A stretch of 61,235 nucleotides of DNA from Burkholderiales bacterium Ga0077543 (GCA_001464055.1 LNET01000130.1:1-61235), one strand, 5' to 3'. Counted from the first letter of the stretch, positions 16,458-25,316 are shown. The notes: generated from the sequence alone by a model not told the origin. Program-made: numbers and translations.

Positions 16458-17594
16458 CTACACCACCTTCATGTGCTCGGTACCGGCCGACAGGTCGGTG
16501 TTGCGCGCGCGCTGGCTCTGCAGCTTGATCTGCAGGCGCAGGTCGTTGACGCTGTCGGCGTTGCGCAGCGCGTCCTCGTAGCTCACCGAGTACGCCTCGT
16601 ACAGATCGAACAGGCTCTGGTCGAAAGTCTGCATCCCGAGTTCACGGCTGCGCTTCATCAGTTCCTTGATCTCGCTGACTTCGCCCTTCAGGATGAGGTC
16701 GCCGATGAGCGGCGTGTTCAGCATGATCTCGACCGCCGCGACGCGACCGCGGCCCTGGTCGCGCGGCAGCAGGCGCTGGCTGACCAGCGCCTTCAGGTTC
16801 AGCGACAGGTCCATCAGCAGCTGCTGGCGACGTTCCTCGGGGAAGAAGTTGATGATGCGGTCCAGCGCCTGGTTGGCGCTGTTGGCATGCAGCGTGGCCA
16901 TGCACAGGTGGCCGGTCTCGGCGAAAGCCACGGCATGCTCCATGGTCTCGCGGTCGCGGATCTCGCCCATCAGGATGACATCAGGCGCCTGGCGCAGCGT
17001 GTTCTTCAGCGCCGCTTCCCAGCCATCGGTGTCGATGCCCACCTCGCGCTGGGTGATGATGCAGTTCTTGTGCGGGTGAACGAACTCCACCGGGTCTTCG
17101 ATGGTGATGATGTGGCCGAACGAATGCTCGTTGCGCCAGTCCACCATGGCCGCCAGCGAAGTGCTCTTGCCCGAGCCGGTGGCGCCCACGAAGATGACCA
17201 GCCCGCGCTTGGTCATCGCCACTTCCTTGAGCACCTTCGGCAGGTTCAGCGTGTCGATGGTGGGCAGGGTCTGCGGGATCGTCCGGCAAACCAGGCCGAT
17301 GTGTCCCTGCTGCATGAACGCATTGACTCGGAAGCGCCCGATGCCCGCCGGGCTGATGGCGAAGTTGCACTCCTTCGTGCGTTCGAACTCGGCGGCCTGC
17401 TTGTCGTTCATCACCGCGCGCGCCAGCGCCATGGTGTGCTGGCCGGTCAAGGGCTGTGGGCTGACCTTGGTGACCTTGCCGTCGACCTTGATGGCGGGCG
17501 GGAAGTCGGCCGTCAGGAACAGGTCGCTGCCGTTGCGCCCCACCATCAGGCGCAGCAGGTCGTTCACAAACTTCGATGCCTGGTCTCTTTCCAT
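16458..17594 (-). CDS. pilU: Type IV pilus retraction ATPase PilU
   Basis: 378 residues of the PilT/PilU secretion ATPase family. Walker A is GATGSGKSTSLAAM, followed by the Asp box (TIEDPVEFVH), Walker B (ILMGEIRDRETM) and the His box (GHLCMATLHANSA). The longer C-terminal tail and position downstream of pilT identify PilU. It works with PilT as an accessory retraction motor at the pilus base. An AAGGAA Shine-Dalgarno precedes the ATG. It follows pilT on the same strand after 140 bases that contain a GC-rich repeat. Confidence 0.95.
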   Translation of the reverse strand: MERDQASKFVNDLLRLMVGRNGSDLFLTADFPPAIKVDGKVTKVSPQPLTGQHTMALARAVMNDKQAAEFERTKECNFAISPAGIGRFRVNAFMQQGHIGLVCRTIPQTLPTIDTLNLPKVLKEVAMTKRGLVIFVGATGSGKSTSLAAMVDWRNEHSFGHIITIEDPVEFVHPHKNCIITQREVGIDTDGWEAALKNTLRQAPDVILMGEIRDRETMEHAVAFAETGHLCMATLHANSANQALDRIINFFPEERRQQLLMDLSLNLKALVSQRLLPRDQGRGRVAAVEIMLNTPLIGDLILKGEVSEIKELMKRSRELGMQTFDQSLFDLYEAYSVSYEDALRNADSVNDLRLQIKLQSQRARNTDLSAGTEHMKVV

Positions 17595-17672
17595 GCTGTT
17601 CCTTCGTTAGCGCAAATTCAGGCGCCAAGCAGTCGTTGAGGCAAGCTTCCCGCCGCGGAACCGGCTCTGCCG

Positions 17673-17731
17673 GGCCGCTGGCGGCCGGCCCCCTTGGGGG
17701 GGTAGCGAGCGCCAGCGAGCTCGGGGGCCCT
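17673..17731. repeat. GC-rich intergenic repeat between pilT and pilU
   Basis: Contains GGCCGC/GCGGCC (loop TG, 17673-17686), CCCCC-TT-GGGGG (17689-17700) and a GCGAGC-gcca-GCGAGC direct repeat, ending with GGGGGCCC. I recognise the CCCCTTGGGGGG-agcgagc core as a dispersed intergenic element common in Burkholderiales, found just after stop codons. It may terminate or process the pilT message. Confidence 0.55.
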
Positions 17732-17734
17732 GTT

Positions 17735-18778
17735 TCAGCCGGGGAAGTTCTCTGGGATCTTGGCCTTGGCGCGCGCCTCGGCCGGCGAAATCAGGTTGCG
17801 GCGCACCAGGTCACTGAGGTTCTGATCGAGCGTCTGCATGCCCAGGCTCTGGCCGGTCTGGATGCTGCTGTACATCTGCGCAATCTTGTTTTCGCGGACA
17901 AGGTTCTTGATGGCGCTGGTGGCGATCATGATTTCATGCGCAGCCACCCGGCCGCTGCCGTCCTTCAGCTTGCACAGGGTCTGCGAGATCACCGCCACGA
18001 GCGACTCCGACAGCATCGCACGCACCATTTCCTTTTCGGCCGCAGGGAACACGTCGACCACCCGGTCGATGGTCTTGGCCGCGCTGCTGGTGTGCAGGGT
18101 GCCGAAGACCAGGTGGCCGGTCTCGGCCGCGGTCAGCGCCAGGCGGATGGTCTCCAGGTCGCGCAATTCGCCCACGAGGATGGCGTCGGGGTCTTCGCGC
18201 AGGGCACTGCGCAGGGCATTGGCGAAGCTGAGCGTGTGCGGGCCGACCTCTCGCTGGTTGACCAGGCACTTCTTGCTTTCGTGCACAAATTCGATCGGGT
18301 CTTCCACCGTCAGCACGTGGCCGTATTCGTGCTCGTTCAGGTGGTTCACCATGGCTGCCAGCGTCGTGCTCTTGCCGCTGCCGGTGGGGCCGGTGACCAG
18401 CACCAGGCCACGCGGGCGCAAGGCCAGTTCAGCGAAGACCTTGGGCGTGCCCAACTGTTCCAGCGTGAGGATCTTGCTGGGAATCGTCCGGAACACCGCA
18501 CCGGCGCCGCGGTTTTGGTTGAATGCGTTCACGCGAAAGCGCGCCAGGCCCTGGATCTCGAACGAAAAGTCGCACTCCAGCGTGTCTTCGTAGTGCTTGC
18601 GCTGGGCGTCGTTCATGATGTCGTACACCATGCCGTGCACCATCTTGTGGTCCAGCGGTTCGACGTTGATGCGCCGCACGTCACCATGCACGCGGATCAT
18701 CGGCGGCAGGCCCGCCGACAGGTGCAGGTCGGACGCCTTGTTCTTGACCGAGAAGGCCAGAAGCTGGGTGATATCCAT
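17735..18778 (-). CDS. pilT: Type IV pilus retraction ATPase PilT
   Basis: 347 residues. It starts MDITQLLAFSVKNKASDLHLSAG as PilT does. Walker A is GPTGSGKSTTLAAM, the Asp box TVEDPIEFVH, Walker B ILVGELRDLETI and the His box GHLVFGTLHTSSA. The PilT-specific AIRNLIRE-type motif appears as AIKNLVRE. It powers pilus retraction for twitching motility. It is divergent from yggS with 47 bases between starts, the conserved pilT/yggS arrangement. Confidence 0.97.
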   Translation of the reverse strand: MDITQLLAFSVKNKASDLHLSAGLPPMIRVHGDVRRINVEPLDHKMVHGMVYDIMNDAQRKHYEDTLECDFSFEIQGLARFRVNAFNQNRGAGAVFRTIPSKILTLEQLGTPKVFAELALRPRGLVLVTGPTGSGKSTTLAAMVNHLNEHEYGHVLTVEDPIEFVHESKKCLVNQREVGPHTLSFANALRSALREDPDAILVGELRDLETIRLALTAAETGHLVFGTLHTSSAAKTIDRVVDVFPAAEKEMVRAMLSESLVAVISQTLCKLKDGSGRVAAHEIMIATSAIKNLVRENKIAQMYSSIQTGQSLGMQTLDQNLSDLVRRNLISPAEARAKAKIPENFPG

Positions 18779-18825
18779 GGGGATTTGCAGCCAGCACGAC
18801 GCCAGCGATTAAGCTCTGAACGATT

Positions 18826-19521
18826 ATGGTCAGCATCGGAAGCAACCTGCAAGAAGTGAAGCGGCGCCTGGCTGCGGCCAGCGCCAGCGCGGGCCGGGAC
18901 GCCAAAAGCGTCACGTTGTTGGCCGTCAGCAAGACCTTCCCAGCCGCCGCGGTGCGGCAAGCCCATGGTCTGGGCCAGCGTGAGTTCGGCGAGAACTACG
19001 TGCAGGAAGCGCTGGACAAGATCGACGCACTCGCCGACCTTCGCTCCGGCATCGAATGGCACCTGATCGGCCCGCTGCAGAGCAACAAGACCCGGCCCGT
19101 GGCGGGCGCCTTCGACTGGGTACACAGCGTCGACAGGCTGAAGATCGCACAGCGCCTGGCCGAGCAGCGGCCGGACAAGCTGCCGCCGCTGAACCTGTGC
19201 CTGCAGGTCAACATCAGTGGCGAGCCCAGCAAAAGCGGGGTGCTGCCGGCCGACACCCTGGCCCTGGCGCAGGCCGTGGCGGCGCTGCCGGTCGACCGCG
19301 TGCGCCTGCGCGGCCTGATGTCGATTCCAGAACCCGCCAGCGACCCGGCGGCACAGCGCGCACCGCACCGCGCGCTGCGCGAGTTGATGGACAGCCTGAA
19401 CGCGCAGGGACTGCAGCTGGACACCCTGTCGATGGGCATGAGCGCCGACCTGGAAGCCGCCGTGCTCGAAGGCGCCACGATGGTGCGGGTGGGATCGGCC
19501 CTGTTCGGCCAGCGCGCTTGA
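18826..19521 (+). CDS. yggS: YggS family pyridoxal-phosphate homeostasis protein
   Basis: 231 residues. LLAVSKTFPAAAVRQA carries the PLP-binding lysine, and FGENYVQEALDKI, EWHLIGPLQSNKTR and LSMGMSADLEAAV follow the family pattern. It is a single-domain alanine racemase-like barrel without enzymatic activity that carries and buffers PLP. Divergent from pilT as in many proteobacteria. Confidence 0.95.
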   Translation: MVSIGSNLQEVKRRLAAASASAGRDAKSVTLLAVSKTFPAAAVRQAHGLGQREFGENYVQEALDKIDALADLRSGIEWHLIGPLQSNKTRPVAGAFDWVHSVDRLKIAQRLAEQRPDKLPPLNLCLQVNISGEPSKSGVLPADTLALAQAVAALPVDRVRLRGLMSIPEPASDPAAQRAPHRALRELMDSLNAQGLQLDTLSMGMSADLEAAVLEGATMVRVGSALFGQRA

Positions 19522-19629
19522 CACCGGCCTGGCACACCGCAATCCGGAGAAAAAAGCCACGAATGCAGGTCTGTTGCTTGTGACGACTGGTTACGAGCGG
19601 GCCGGCTTGGCCATAATCCGGGTCCGGCG

Positions 19630-19753
19630 TGCAAGGGCGGCTTCGGCCGATTGCACCAAAACGACGACCTGATCCGAACCGCACGGGGGTGGCTTGCAGC
19701 CAGCCGTGACGAATCCAACGACTCCGCCAGCCCGGCGGTGGTTTTTTCGTCAC
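19630..19753 (+). promoter_or_regulatory. Structured 5' leader of the subtilase gene with terminator-like hairpin
   Basis: Three successive hairpins precede the ATG at 19765: TGCAA...TTGCA capped by GGC-TTCG-GCC (19630-19655), GGCT-TGC-AGCC (19691-19701) and CCGCC-AGCCC-GGCGG (19724-19738), the last followed by TGG and six T residues. An outer 8-bp perfect helix GTGACGAA/TTCGTCAC (19706-19713 with 19746-19753) competes for the T-run. The terminator-like element is too near the ATG for a promoter to fit after it. A CATAAT -10-like element lies at 19612-19617. No known riboswitch class was recognised. Confidence 0.45.
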
Positions 19754-19764
19754 CTGAAGCTGCC

Positions 19765-22023
19765 ATGCACACCGCTGCTCGTCACTCCCTCTTCACGTTC
19801 CGCTTCCCGTCCGTCCTGCTGGGCATCGCCCTGCTCGGCGCGACCCTGTTCCTGAACGGCGCCCGGGCCCAGTCCTCCAAAATTGCTCGCGACCTGCAGC
19901 CGGTGCTGACGGCCGCCACCACGCCCAAGCTGAACTGGGCGCGTGACGTGAACGGTCAGCGTTACGTGAAGGTGCTGATCGTCGGCACCGGCACCAACCC
20001 TGAACTGACCGAACTGCGCCGCGCCGTGATGGCCGCAGGTGGCTCCATCTACTACCGCTACAGCTCGGTGCTGGCCCTGGCCGCGCTGCTGCCGGCGGAC
20101 AGAGTGGCTGGCATCGCCGCGCGCATCGACGTGCAGAGCATCAGCCCGAACCGGCTGATGTCGCGCAGCGCCAGCATGATGGAACGCGTCACCGGCACGG
20201 CCGCCGTGCGCGCCACCGGCACCACGCAGTTCAGCAGCATCCAGGGCCCCACGGGCCGCGGCATCGGCATCGCCGTGCTCGACTCGGGCATCGCCTGGCA
20301 GCACGCCAGCTTCAAGGACGACGGCGGCGGCAGCCGGGTGCGCGAGTCGATGAGCTTCACCACCGCCGGCGACGCGGTGCGCGCCGGCGTGACCGACTGG
20401 AAGCCGGGCATCGATGTGTCGGGGGTGCTGTACCCCGGCAGCCCGACGATGCAGACCTACCTGAACACCATTCAGAACGCGCGCAACCCCAAGGCCGACC
20501 GCTACGGCCACGGCACGCACGTCGCGGCGGTGGCCGCCGGCCGCGGCACGCACCAGACGCTGAACACCACCGGCATGGCGCCCAATGCCGACATCTACGA
20601 CATCCGCGTGCTCGGCGAGAACGGCTACGGCCAGCTCTCCGACGTGCTGGCCGGGCTGGACTGGGTCATCTACTACGCCAAGTGGAAGAACATCCGCGTC
20701 ATCAACCTGAGCCTGGGCGCCGATTCCACCGAGTCCTGGCAGACCGACCCCCTGGCCCGCGCCGTGCGCAGCGCCGTAGCTCAGGGCCTGGTGGTGGTGA
20801 CCGCGGCCGGCAACTTCGGCACCAACGCCTCGGGCAAGGAAAGCTACGGCACGATCAGCTCGCCCGGCCATGAGCCCAGCATCATCACCGTGGGCTCGGT
20901 GAACACCAAGGGCACGATCAGCCGCACCGACGAAGTCATCAACAACTTCAGCTCGCGCGGCCCCACCCGTGGCTCACGCATCAACGCCAAGGGCGTGCGC
21001 GAGTTCGACAACCTGCTCAAGCCCGACCTGGTGGCCCCGGGCAACCGCATCGTCGCCGCGCTGGCCGAGGACACCACCGCAGCCGGTGGCCTGTGGAACG
21101 TGCTGGCCCAGCGCTACCCCACCGAGCTGACCGCCATTTCTGGCGCCAACCAGTCGCAGGACCAGGCGCTGATGCGGCTCAGCGGCACCTCGGTGGCCGC
21201 GCCCGCTGTGGCCGGCGCCGTGGCGCTGATGCTGGAAGCCAACCATGGCCTGACCCCGCCGATGGTCAAGGCCATCCTGCAATACACCGCGCAGCCGCTG
21301 CCGGGCGCCAGCCTGGTGGAGCAGGGCGCGGGGGCCCTGAACGTCGAAGGCGCCGTGCGCCTGGCCAAGGCGCTGCGCAACGACATGACCCAACGTATGG
21401 GCACCAGCAGCGCCTTCGTGCCGGGTGAATCGCTGCTTTGGTGGTCGGGCGCGGCCCTGCCCGATCCGAAGTCGGTCATCAACGGTCAGACCATCCCCTG
21501 GGGCCGGCTGGTGTTCGCCGGCGGCAACCGCGTGCTCACCGGCGAAGCCCTGTTCAGGCAGTGGCAGGGCTGGTACGACCCGAAGGTGCTGTGGGTCGGC
21601 AAGGACGTGATGCAGCTCAACACCCGTTGGTGGCCCAACACCAGCAACACCTTCCCGATGGCCGTGACCACCAGCGCTTCGGCCAACCGCGTGCTCGCCA
21701 CGCCTGGCGTGGTGTCCCTGGTCGACCTGGCCGGCAGCACCTCCTGGAAGGGCGGCACCGGCGCCTTCATTCCCACGGCGCGTCTGTCGTCCTGGGCCGG
21801 CAGCGGCCAGACCCTGGGCCGCGGCATCGTGCTGAGCTCGGGCCTGGTCATGAGCGAAGGTCTCGTGATGAGTGAAGGCCTGGTCATGAGCGAAGGCCTC
21901 GTGATGAGCGAAGGCTTGGTCATGAGTGAAGGTCTGGTCATGAGCGAGGGCCTCGTGATGAGCGAAGCCGGCACCACCAACCCCAGCAACCCGCGCGAAA
22001 AGCTGGTCGCTGGCGAGCCCTGA
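19765..22023 (+). CDS. Exported S8 family serine peptidase with C-terminal LVMSEG repeats
   Basis: 752 residues. The start at 19765 gives a signal peptide (FRFPSVLLGIALLGATLFLNGARA). The subtilisin triad is complete: Asp173 in GIAVLDSGI, His249 in GHGTHVAAV and Ser476 in LSGTSVAAP. A propeptide inhibitor-like region lies at about 50-120. After residue 560 comes a region of unknown fold, then at 693-734 seven perfect or near-perfect six-residue repeats GLVMSE, then a short tail ending in EKLVAGEP. It is predicted to be secreted to the periplasm, surface or medium. The leader RNA is structured (see 19630-19753). It ends in a strong hairpin at 22042. Confidence 0.93.
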   Translation: MHTAARHSLFTFRFPSVLLGIALLGATLFLNGARAQSSKIARDLQPVLTAATTPKLNWARDVNGQRYVKVLIVGTGTNPELTELRRAVMAAGGSIYYRYSSVLALAALLPADRVAGIAARIDVQSISPNRLMSRSASMMERVTGTAAVRATGTTQFSSIQGPTGRGIGIAVLDSGIAWQHASFKDDGGGSRVRESMSFTTAGDAVRAGVTDWKPGIDVSGVLYPGSPTMQTYLNTIQNARNPKADRYGHGTHVAAVAAGRGTHQTLNTTGMAPNADIYDIRVLGENGYGQLSDVLAGLDWVIYYAKWKNIRVINLSLGADSTESWQTDPLARAVRSAVAQGLVVVTAAGNFGTNASGKESYGTISSPGHEPSIITVGSVNTKGTISRTDEVINNFSSRGPTRGSRINAKGVREFDNLLKPDLVAPGNRIVAALAEDTTAAGGLWNVLAQRYPTELTAISGANQSQDQALMRLSGTSVAAPAVAGAVALMLEANHGLTPPMVKAILQYTAQPLPGASLVEQGAGALNVEGAVRLAKALRNDMTQRMGTSSAFVPGESLLWWSGAALPDPKSVINGQTIPWGRLVFAGGNRVLTGEALFRQWQGWYDPKVLWVGKDVMQLNTRWWPNTSNTFPMAVTTSASANRVLATPGVVSLVDLAGSTSWKGGTGAFIPTARLSSWAGSGQTLGRGIVLSSGLVMSEGLVMSEGLVMSEGLVMSEGLVMSEGLVMSEGLVMSEAGTTNPSNPREKLVAGEP
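21841..21966 (+). repeat. Seven 18-bp tandem repeats encoding GLVMSE units
   Basis: Seven consecutive units of form GGC-CTS-GTS-ATG-AGY-GAR. They differ only at synonymous third positions (GGC/GGT, CTG/CTC/TTG, GTC/GTG, AGC/AGT, GAA/GAG), so the peptide is conserved while the DNA has drifted. Confidence 0.97.
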
Positions 22024-22041
22024 TCGAGCGTCGACTGCGCT

Positions 22042-22068
22042 GCAGCCGCCCGGGCAGGGCCCGGCTGC
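22042..22068 (+). terminator. Candidate terminator of the subtilase gene
   Basis: CCGGGC-AGG-GCCCGG with flanking GCAG/CTGC pairing (one bulge), 19 bases after the stop, followed only by CTTG, so it is a strong hairpin with a weak T-tract. Confidence 0.5.
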
Positions 22069-22123
22069 TTGCGGCCGACGCAGTTTCCGCGGACGTACTG
22101 CGCGGCAAACGCTGATCCGCGCC

Positions 22124-22151
22124 GCGCGGGGCTCAAGCGAGAGCCCCGCGC
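22124..22151 (+). promoter_or_regulatory. Perfect 11-bp hairpin in leader of GGDEF-EAL gene
   Basis: GCGCGGGGCTC and GAGCCCCGCGC are perfect complements with a 6-base loop. It ends 25 bases before the ATG at 22177. It may be a second terminator for the upstream gene or a translation-modulating leader hairpin. Confidence 0.5.
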
Positions 22152-22176
22152 GCCGACAACAGACGCTGGAAACCCG

Positions 22177-24783
22177 ATGAATCCCAGCGGACCCGCCACC
22201 CCCCCGACCGCACCCACCACCTGGTGGGCGCGGCTGCATGCGGCCCTGATGCCCGACTACAACCGCCCGGCCAGCGTGTACTGGTGGGCCGCGGTGGTGG
22301 GCGGCAGCGTGGCCGTGTTGCACGCGCTGTTCTGGCTGGGCCGGCAACCGCCGGAAGCGGTGTTGCTCGTGATCACCGGCATGTTGGTGGCGATGGCCGC
22401 GGGCGTGTTCCCGGTGCGGGTGCCGCATTCGACCAATTCCTTCGCCGCCGGCGAAACCTTCATCTTCCTGCTGCTGCTGATCTACGGCCCGCAGGCCGCG
22501 CTGCTGGCCGCGGCCGGCGAGGCCGCGGTCGGCAGCTGGCGCACGTCCAAGCGCTGGACCAGCCGCCTGGCCAGCCCGGCCATGGCCGCCCTGGCGATGC
22601 TGGCCGTGGGCAGCGGCTTCCAGGCCACGGTGGCCTACCTGGCGCGCCGCGGCGGCGACCATCCCGGCCTGCTGGTCGTGCTGGCGATGGTGTTCGCACT
22701 GGGCTACTTCCTGGTCAACACCATGCTCGTCACCGCCGTGGGGCGGCTCAAGCGCCGGCAGTGGTGGGCCGCATCCGACCTGTTTGCCGTGTTCGGCTGG
22801 GTCGGCATCGCCTACGCCGGCAGCGCCACCGTGGCGGTGCTGCTCTTCCTCACGTATCAGCAGTCGGGCCTGGGCGTGCTGATGGCCACCGTGCCACTGC
22901 TGGGCATGCTGCTGGCCACGCTGCACTACTTTTTCCGTCAGCAGGAGGCCGCAGAGTCGGTGCGCCGCGCCAGCGCCGAGGCGGCAGGGCGTGAACTGGA
23001 GCTGGCCGCGCGCCACGTGCGCGAACTCGAGGCCAGTGAACGCCGATTCCACAGCGCCTTCACCCACGCCAGCATCGGCATGGCCCTGCTCAGCTACGAC
23101 GGCCAGGTGCTGCAGGCCAACGACGCGCTGCGCGAACTTCTGGGGGTGGGCGACGACGCCCTGGTCGGACACGCCTTTGCCGAGCACGTCCACGGCGACG
23201 ACCGCCCCGAATTGCGCCTGGCGCTGGACGGCGTGCGCGCCGAGGGCTTCGAGGGCTTTGCACTGGAACTGCGCTGCCGCCACAGCGACCGGCACGACGT
23301 CTGGGTGGCGGCCCACGGCGCCCACTTCAGCGAACCCGACGCCACCGCGCCCTGCATGATCCTGCAGATCCAGGACATCAGCGCCCGCCGCGCAGCCGAA
23401 GCCGGGCTGCACCACATCGCCTTCCACGACAGCCTCACCGGCCTGCCCAACCGCCGCCGCTTCCACGAACTGCTGGGGCAGGCGGTGGAGCGTTCGCGCA
23501 ACGATCCGGCCGAAGCCTTCGCGGTGATGTTCCTGGACTTCGACCGCTTCAAGCTCATCAACGACAGCCTGGGCCACAGCGCCGGCGACGACTTCCTGGT
23601 CCACGTGGCCAAGCGCATCGCCGGCTGCCTGCGCCCGCACGACGTGGTGGCGCGGCTGGGGGGCGACGAGTTCGCGGTGCTGCTGCAGCCCCTGGAACAC
23701 GACCGCTTTGCGCTGGGCCTGGCCGACCGCCTTCTGGAAACCCTGAGGCAGCCCTACACCGTGGCCGGCACCACGATCAACAGCAGCGCCAGCATCGGCA
23801 TCACCTTCAGCAGCTTCGGCCACCGCGACACCGAAGATGTGCTGCGCGACGCCGACACCGCCATGTACAAGGCCAAGGGCGCGGGCAAGGCACGCTACGC
23901 CCTGTTCGACGCCAGCCTGCACACCGAAGTGGCCAACCGGCTGCGCCTGGAAGGCGACCTGCGCCGCGCCATCGACGAAGGCCAGCTCTGGGTGGCGTAT
24001 CAGCCGCTGCACGACCTGAACAGCGGCCGCATCATCGGCTTCGAGGCCCTGGCGCGCTGGCGCCACGCCCGGGACGGCGACATCAGCCCGGCCGCCTTCA
24101 TTCCCATTGCCGAGGAAACCGGGCTGATCCAGCGCCTGAGCGACTTCGTGCTGCATTGCGCCTGCCGCCAGCTGGCGGCCTGGCATGACATGGACCCTGC
24201 GCTCAGGCACCTGACGATGAGCGTGAACGTTTCCGGCAACGACATCGCCCACAGCGCCTTCGTCGCCCGCGTCACGCGCGCCCTGGTCGAAAGTGGCGTG
24301 CGTGCCCAGCACCTGACGCTGGAACTCACCGAGAACATCCTGATGTCGCGCCTGGAAGCGGCGCTGCCGATGCTGGGCGAACTTCGCCGCCTGGGCGTGA
24401 CGCTGGCGGTCGACGACTTCGGCACCGGCTATTCATCGCTGAGCCACCTCTCGACGCTGCCGATCGACACGCTGAAGATCGACCGCAGCTTCGTCAGCCG
24501 GCTGGAAGCCAACACCAAGGAAGCCGCTGTCGTGCGCGCCATCGCGCTGCTGGGGCTGTCGCTGGGCAAGACCATCGTCGCCGAAGGAGTGGAAACCTCC
24601 GGCCAGGCCGAACTGCTGCGCGAGATGGGCTGCCAGCTCGGCCAGGGCTTCCACCTGGGCAAACCCATGCCGGCCGAGACCGTGACCGCGCTGCTGGCCG
24701 ACAGCGTGATGCTCGCGCCTGCGGCCGCGGCCGACGGTGTGCTGTTCGGCGCACCCACCCGCCCGGCTTCGCTGCTGCACTGA
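22177..24783 (+). CDS. Membrane-anchored PAS-GGDEF-EAL protein (c-di-GMP turnover)
   Basis: 868 residues from the ATG at 22177. About seven or eight hydrophobic segments span residues 30-260 (a MASE-type sensor), followed by a short coiled coil at about 265-290 and a PAS domain at about 290-410. The GGDEF domain has an intact GGDEF at 495-499 with the DFDRFKLINDSLGH signature. The EAL domain has EAL at 623-625, LTLELTENILM, DDFGTGYSSL, KIDRSF and AEGVET. Both catalytic motifs are intact, so it could make and degrade c-di-GMP. The phosphodiesterase side is likely the main output in such hybrids, but this is inference. It follows the subtilase after 153 bases. Confidence 0.95.
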   Translation: MNPSGPATPPTAPTTWWARLHAALMPDYNRPASVYWWAAVVGGSVAVLHALFWLGRQPPEAVLLVITGMLVAMAAGVFPVRVPHSTNSFAAGETFIFLLLLIYGPQAALLAAAGEAAVGSWRTSKRWTSRLASPAMAALAMLAVGSGFQATVAYLARRGGDHPGLLVVLAMVFALGYFLVNTMLVTAVGRLKRRQWWAASDLFAVFGWVGIAYAGSATVAVLLFLTYQQSGLGVLMATVPLLGMLLATLHYFFRQQEAAESVRRASAEAAGRELELAARHVRELEASERRFHSAFTHASIGMALLSYDGQVLQANDALRELLGVGDDALVGHAFAEHVHGDDRPELRLALDGVRAEGFEGFALELRCRHSDRHDVWVAAHGAHFSEPDATAPCMILQIQDISARRAAEAGLHHIAFHDSLTGLPNRRRFHELLGQAVERSRNDPAEAFAVMFLDFDRFKLINDSLGHSAGDDFLVHVAKRIAGCLRPHDVVARLGGDEFAVLLQPLEHDRFALGLADRLLETLRQPYTVAGTTINSSASIGITFSSFGHRDTEDVLRDADTAMYKAKGAGKARYALFDASLHTEVANRLRLEGDLRRAIDEGQLWVAYQPLHDLNSGRIIGFEALARWRHARDGDISPAAFIPIAEETGLIQRLSDFVLHCACRQLAAWHDMDPALRHLTMSVNVSGNDIAHSAFVARVTRALVESGVRAQHLTLELTENILMSRLEAALPMLGELRRLGVTLAVDDFGTGYSSLSHLSTLPIDTLKIDRSFVSRLEANTKEAAVVRAIALLGLSLGKTIVAEGVETSGQAELLREMGCQLGQGFHLGKPMPAETVTALLADSVMLAPAAAADGVLFGAPTRPASLLH

Positions 24784-24815
24784 AGCCCCGGGCAGGGCGC
24801 CCGCTCAAGCCCTGG

Positions 24816-25316
24816 TCACACTGGCAACAGCCCGGTGTTCTTGACCTCTTCCATCACGGCGTAGGTGCGCGTCTCGCGCACGCCGGGCAAGGTCCAGATG
24901 ACGCTGCCGATGAATTCGCGGTAGGCCGCCATGTCGGCCACGCGCGTCTTCAGCAGGTAGTCGAAACCGCCAGCCACCAGGTGCGCTTCCAGAATCTCCG
25001 GGCGCACCTGAACCGCGGCCTTGAACGTGTCCATGACGTCGTGTACGGTGCGGTCGAGCAGGATCTCGACGAACACCAGCAAGCCCGCGCCCAGCTTGGC
25101 CGGGTTCAACCGGGCTTCATAGCCCAGGATGAAACCTTCGCGCGTGAGCCGCTTCACCCGTTCCAGCACCGCCGTGGGCGACAGGTGCACTTCCTCGGCC
25201 AGTTTCAGGTTGCTGATGCGGCCGTCGGCCTGCAGCACGCGCAGGATGCGCAGGTCGATCTTGTCGACCTTGTCCGACCGATACGGGCTGCGGGGGCTGG
25301 TGTCATCGCTGTCCAT
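24816..25316 (-). CDS. Lrp/AsnC family transcriptional regulator (PutR-like)
   Basis: 166 residues. The N-terminal helix-turn-helix is DLRILRVLQADGRISNLKLAEEVHLSPTAV in form, followed by the C-terminal RAM ligand domain. It is divergent from putA across 113 bases, and that PutA lacks its own DNA-binding domain. It is therefore probably the proline-responsive activator of putA, as PutR is in other proteobacteria. An imperfect inverted repeat lies directly before its start codon. Confidence 0.93.
   Translation of the reverse strand: MDSDDTSPRSPYRSDKVDKIDLRILRVLQADGRISNLKLAEEVHLSPTAVLERVKRLTREGFILGYEARLNPAKLGAGLLVFVEILLDRTVHDVMDTFKAAVQVRPEILEAHLVAGGFDYLLKTRVADMAAYREFIGSVIWTLPGVRETRTYAVMEEVKNTGLLPV

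Noticed and set aside
18779..18825. A possible sigma54 promoter (GG-N10-GC) before pilT.
   Set aside because: The -24/-12 match is partial and such GG-N10-GC pairs are common in this composition.
20974..24312. A 1112-codon open frame on the minus strand opposite the subtilase and GGDEF-EAL genes.
   Set aside because: Low-complexity His/Gly/Gln/Val-rich translation without start signals, antisense to genes with intact catalytic motifs.
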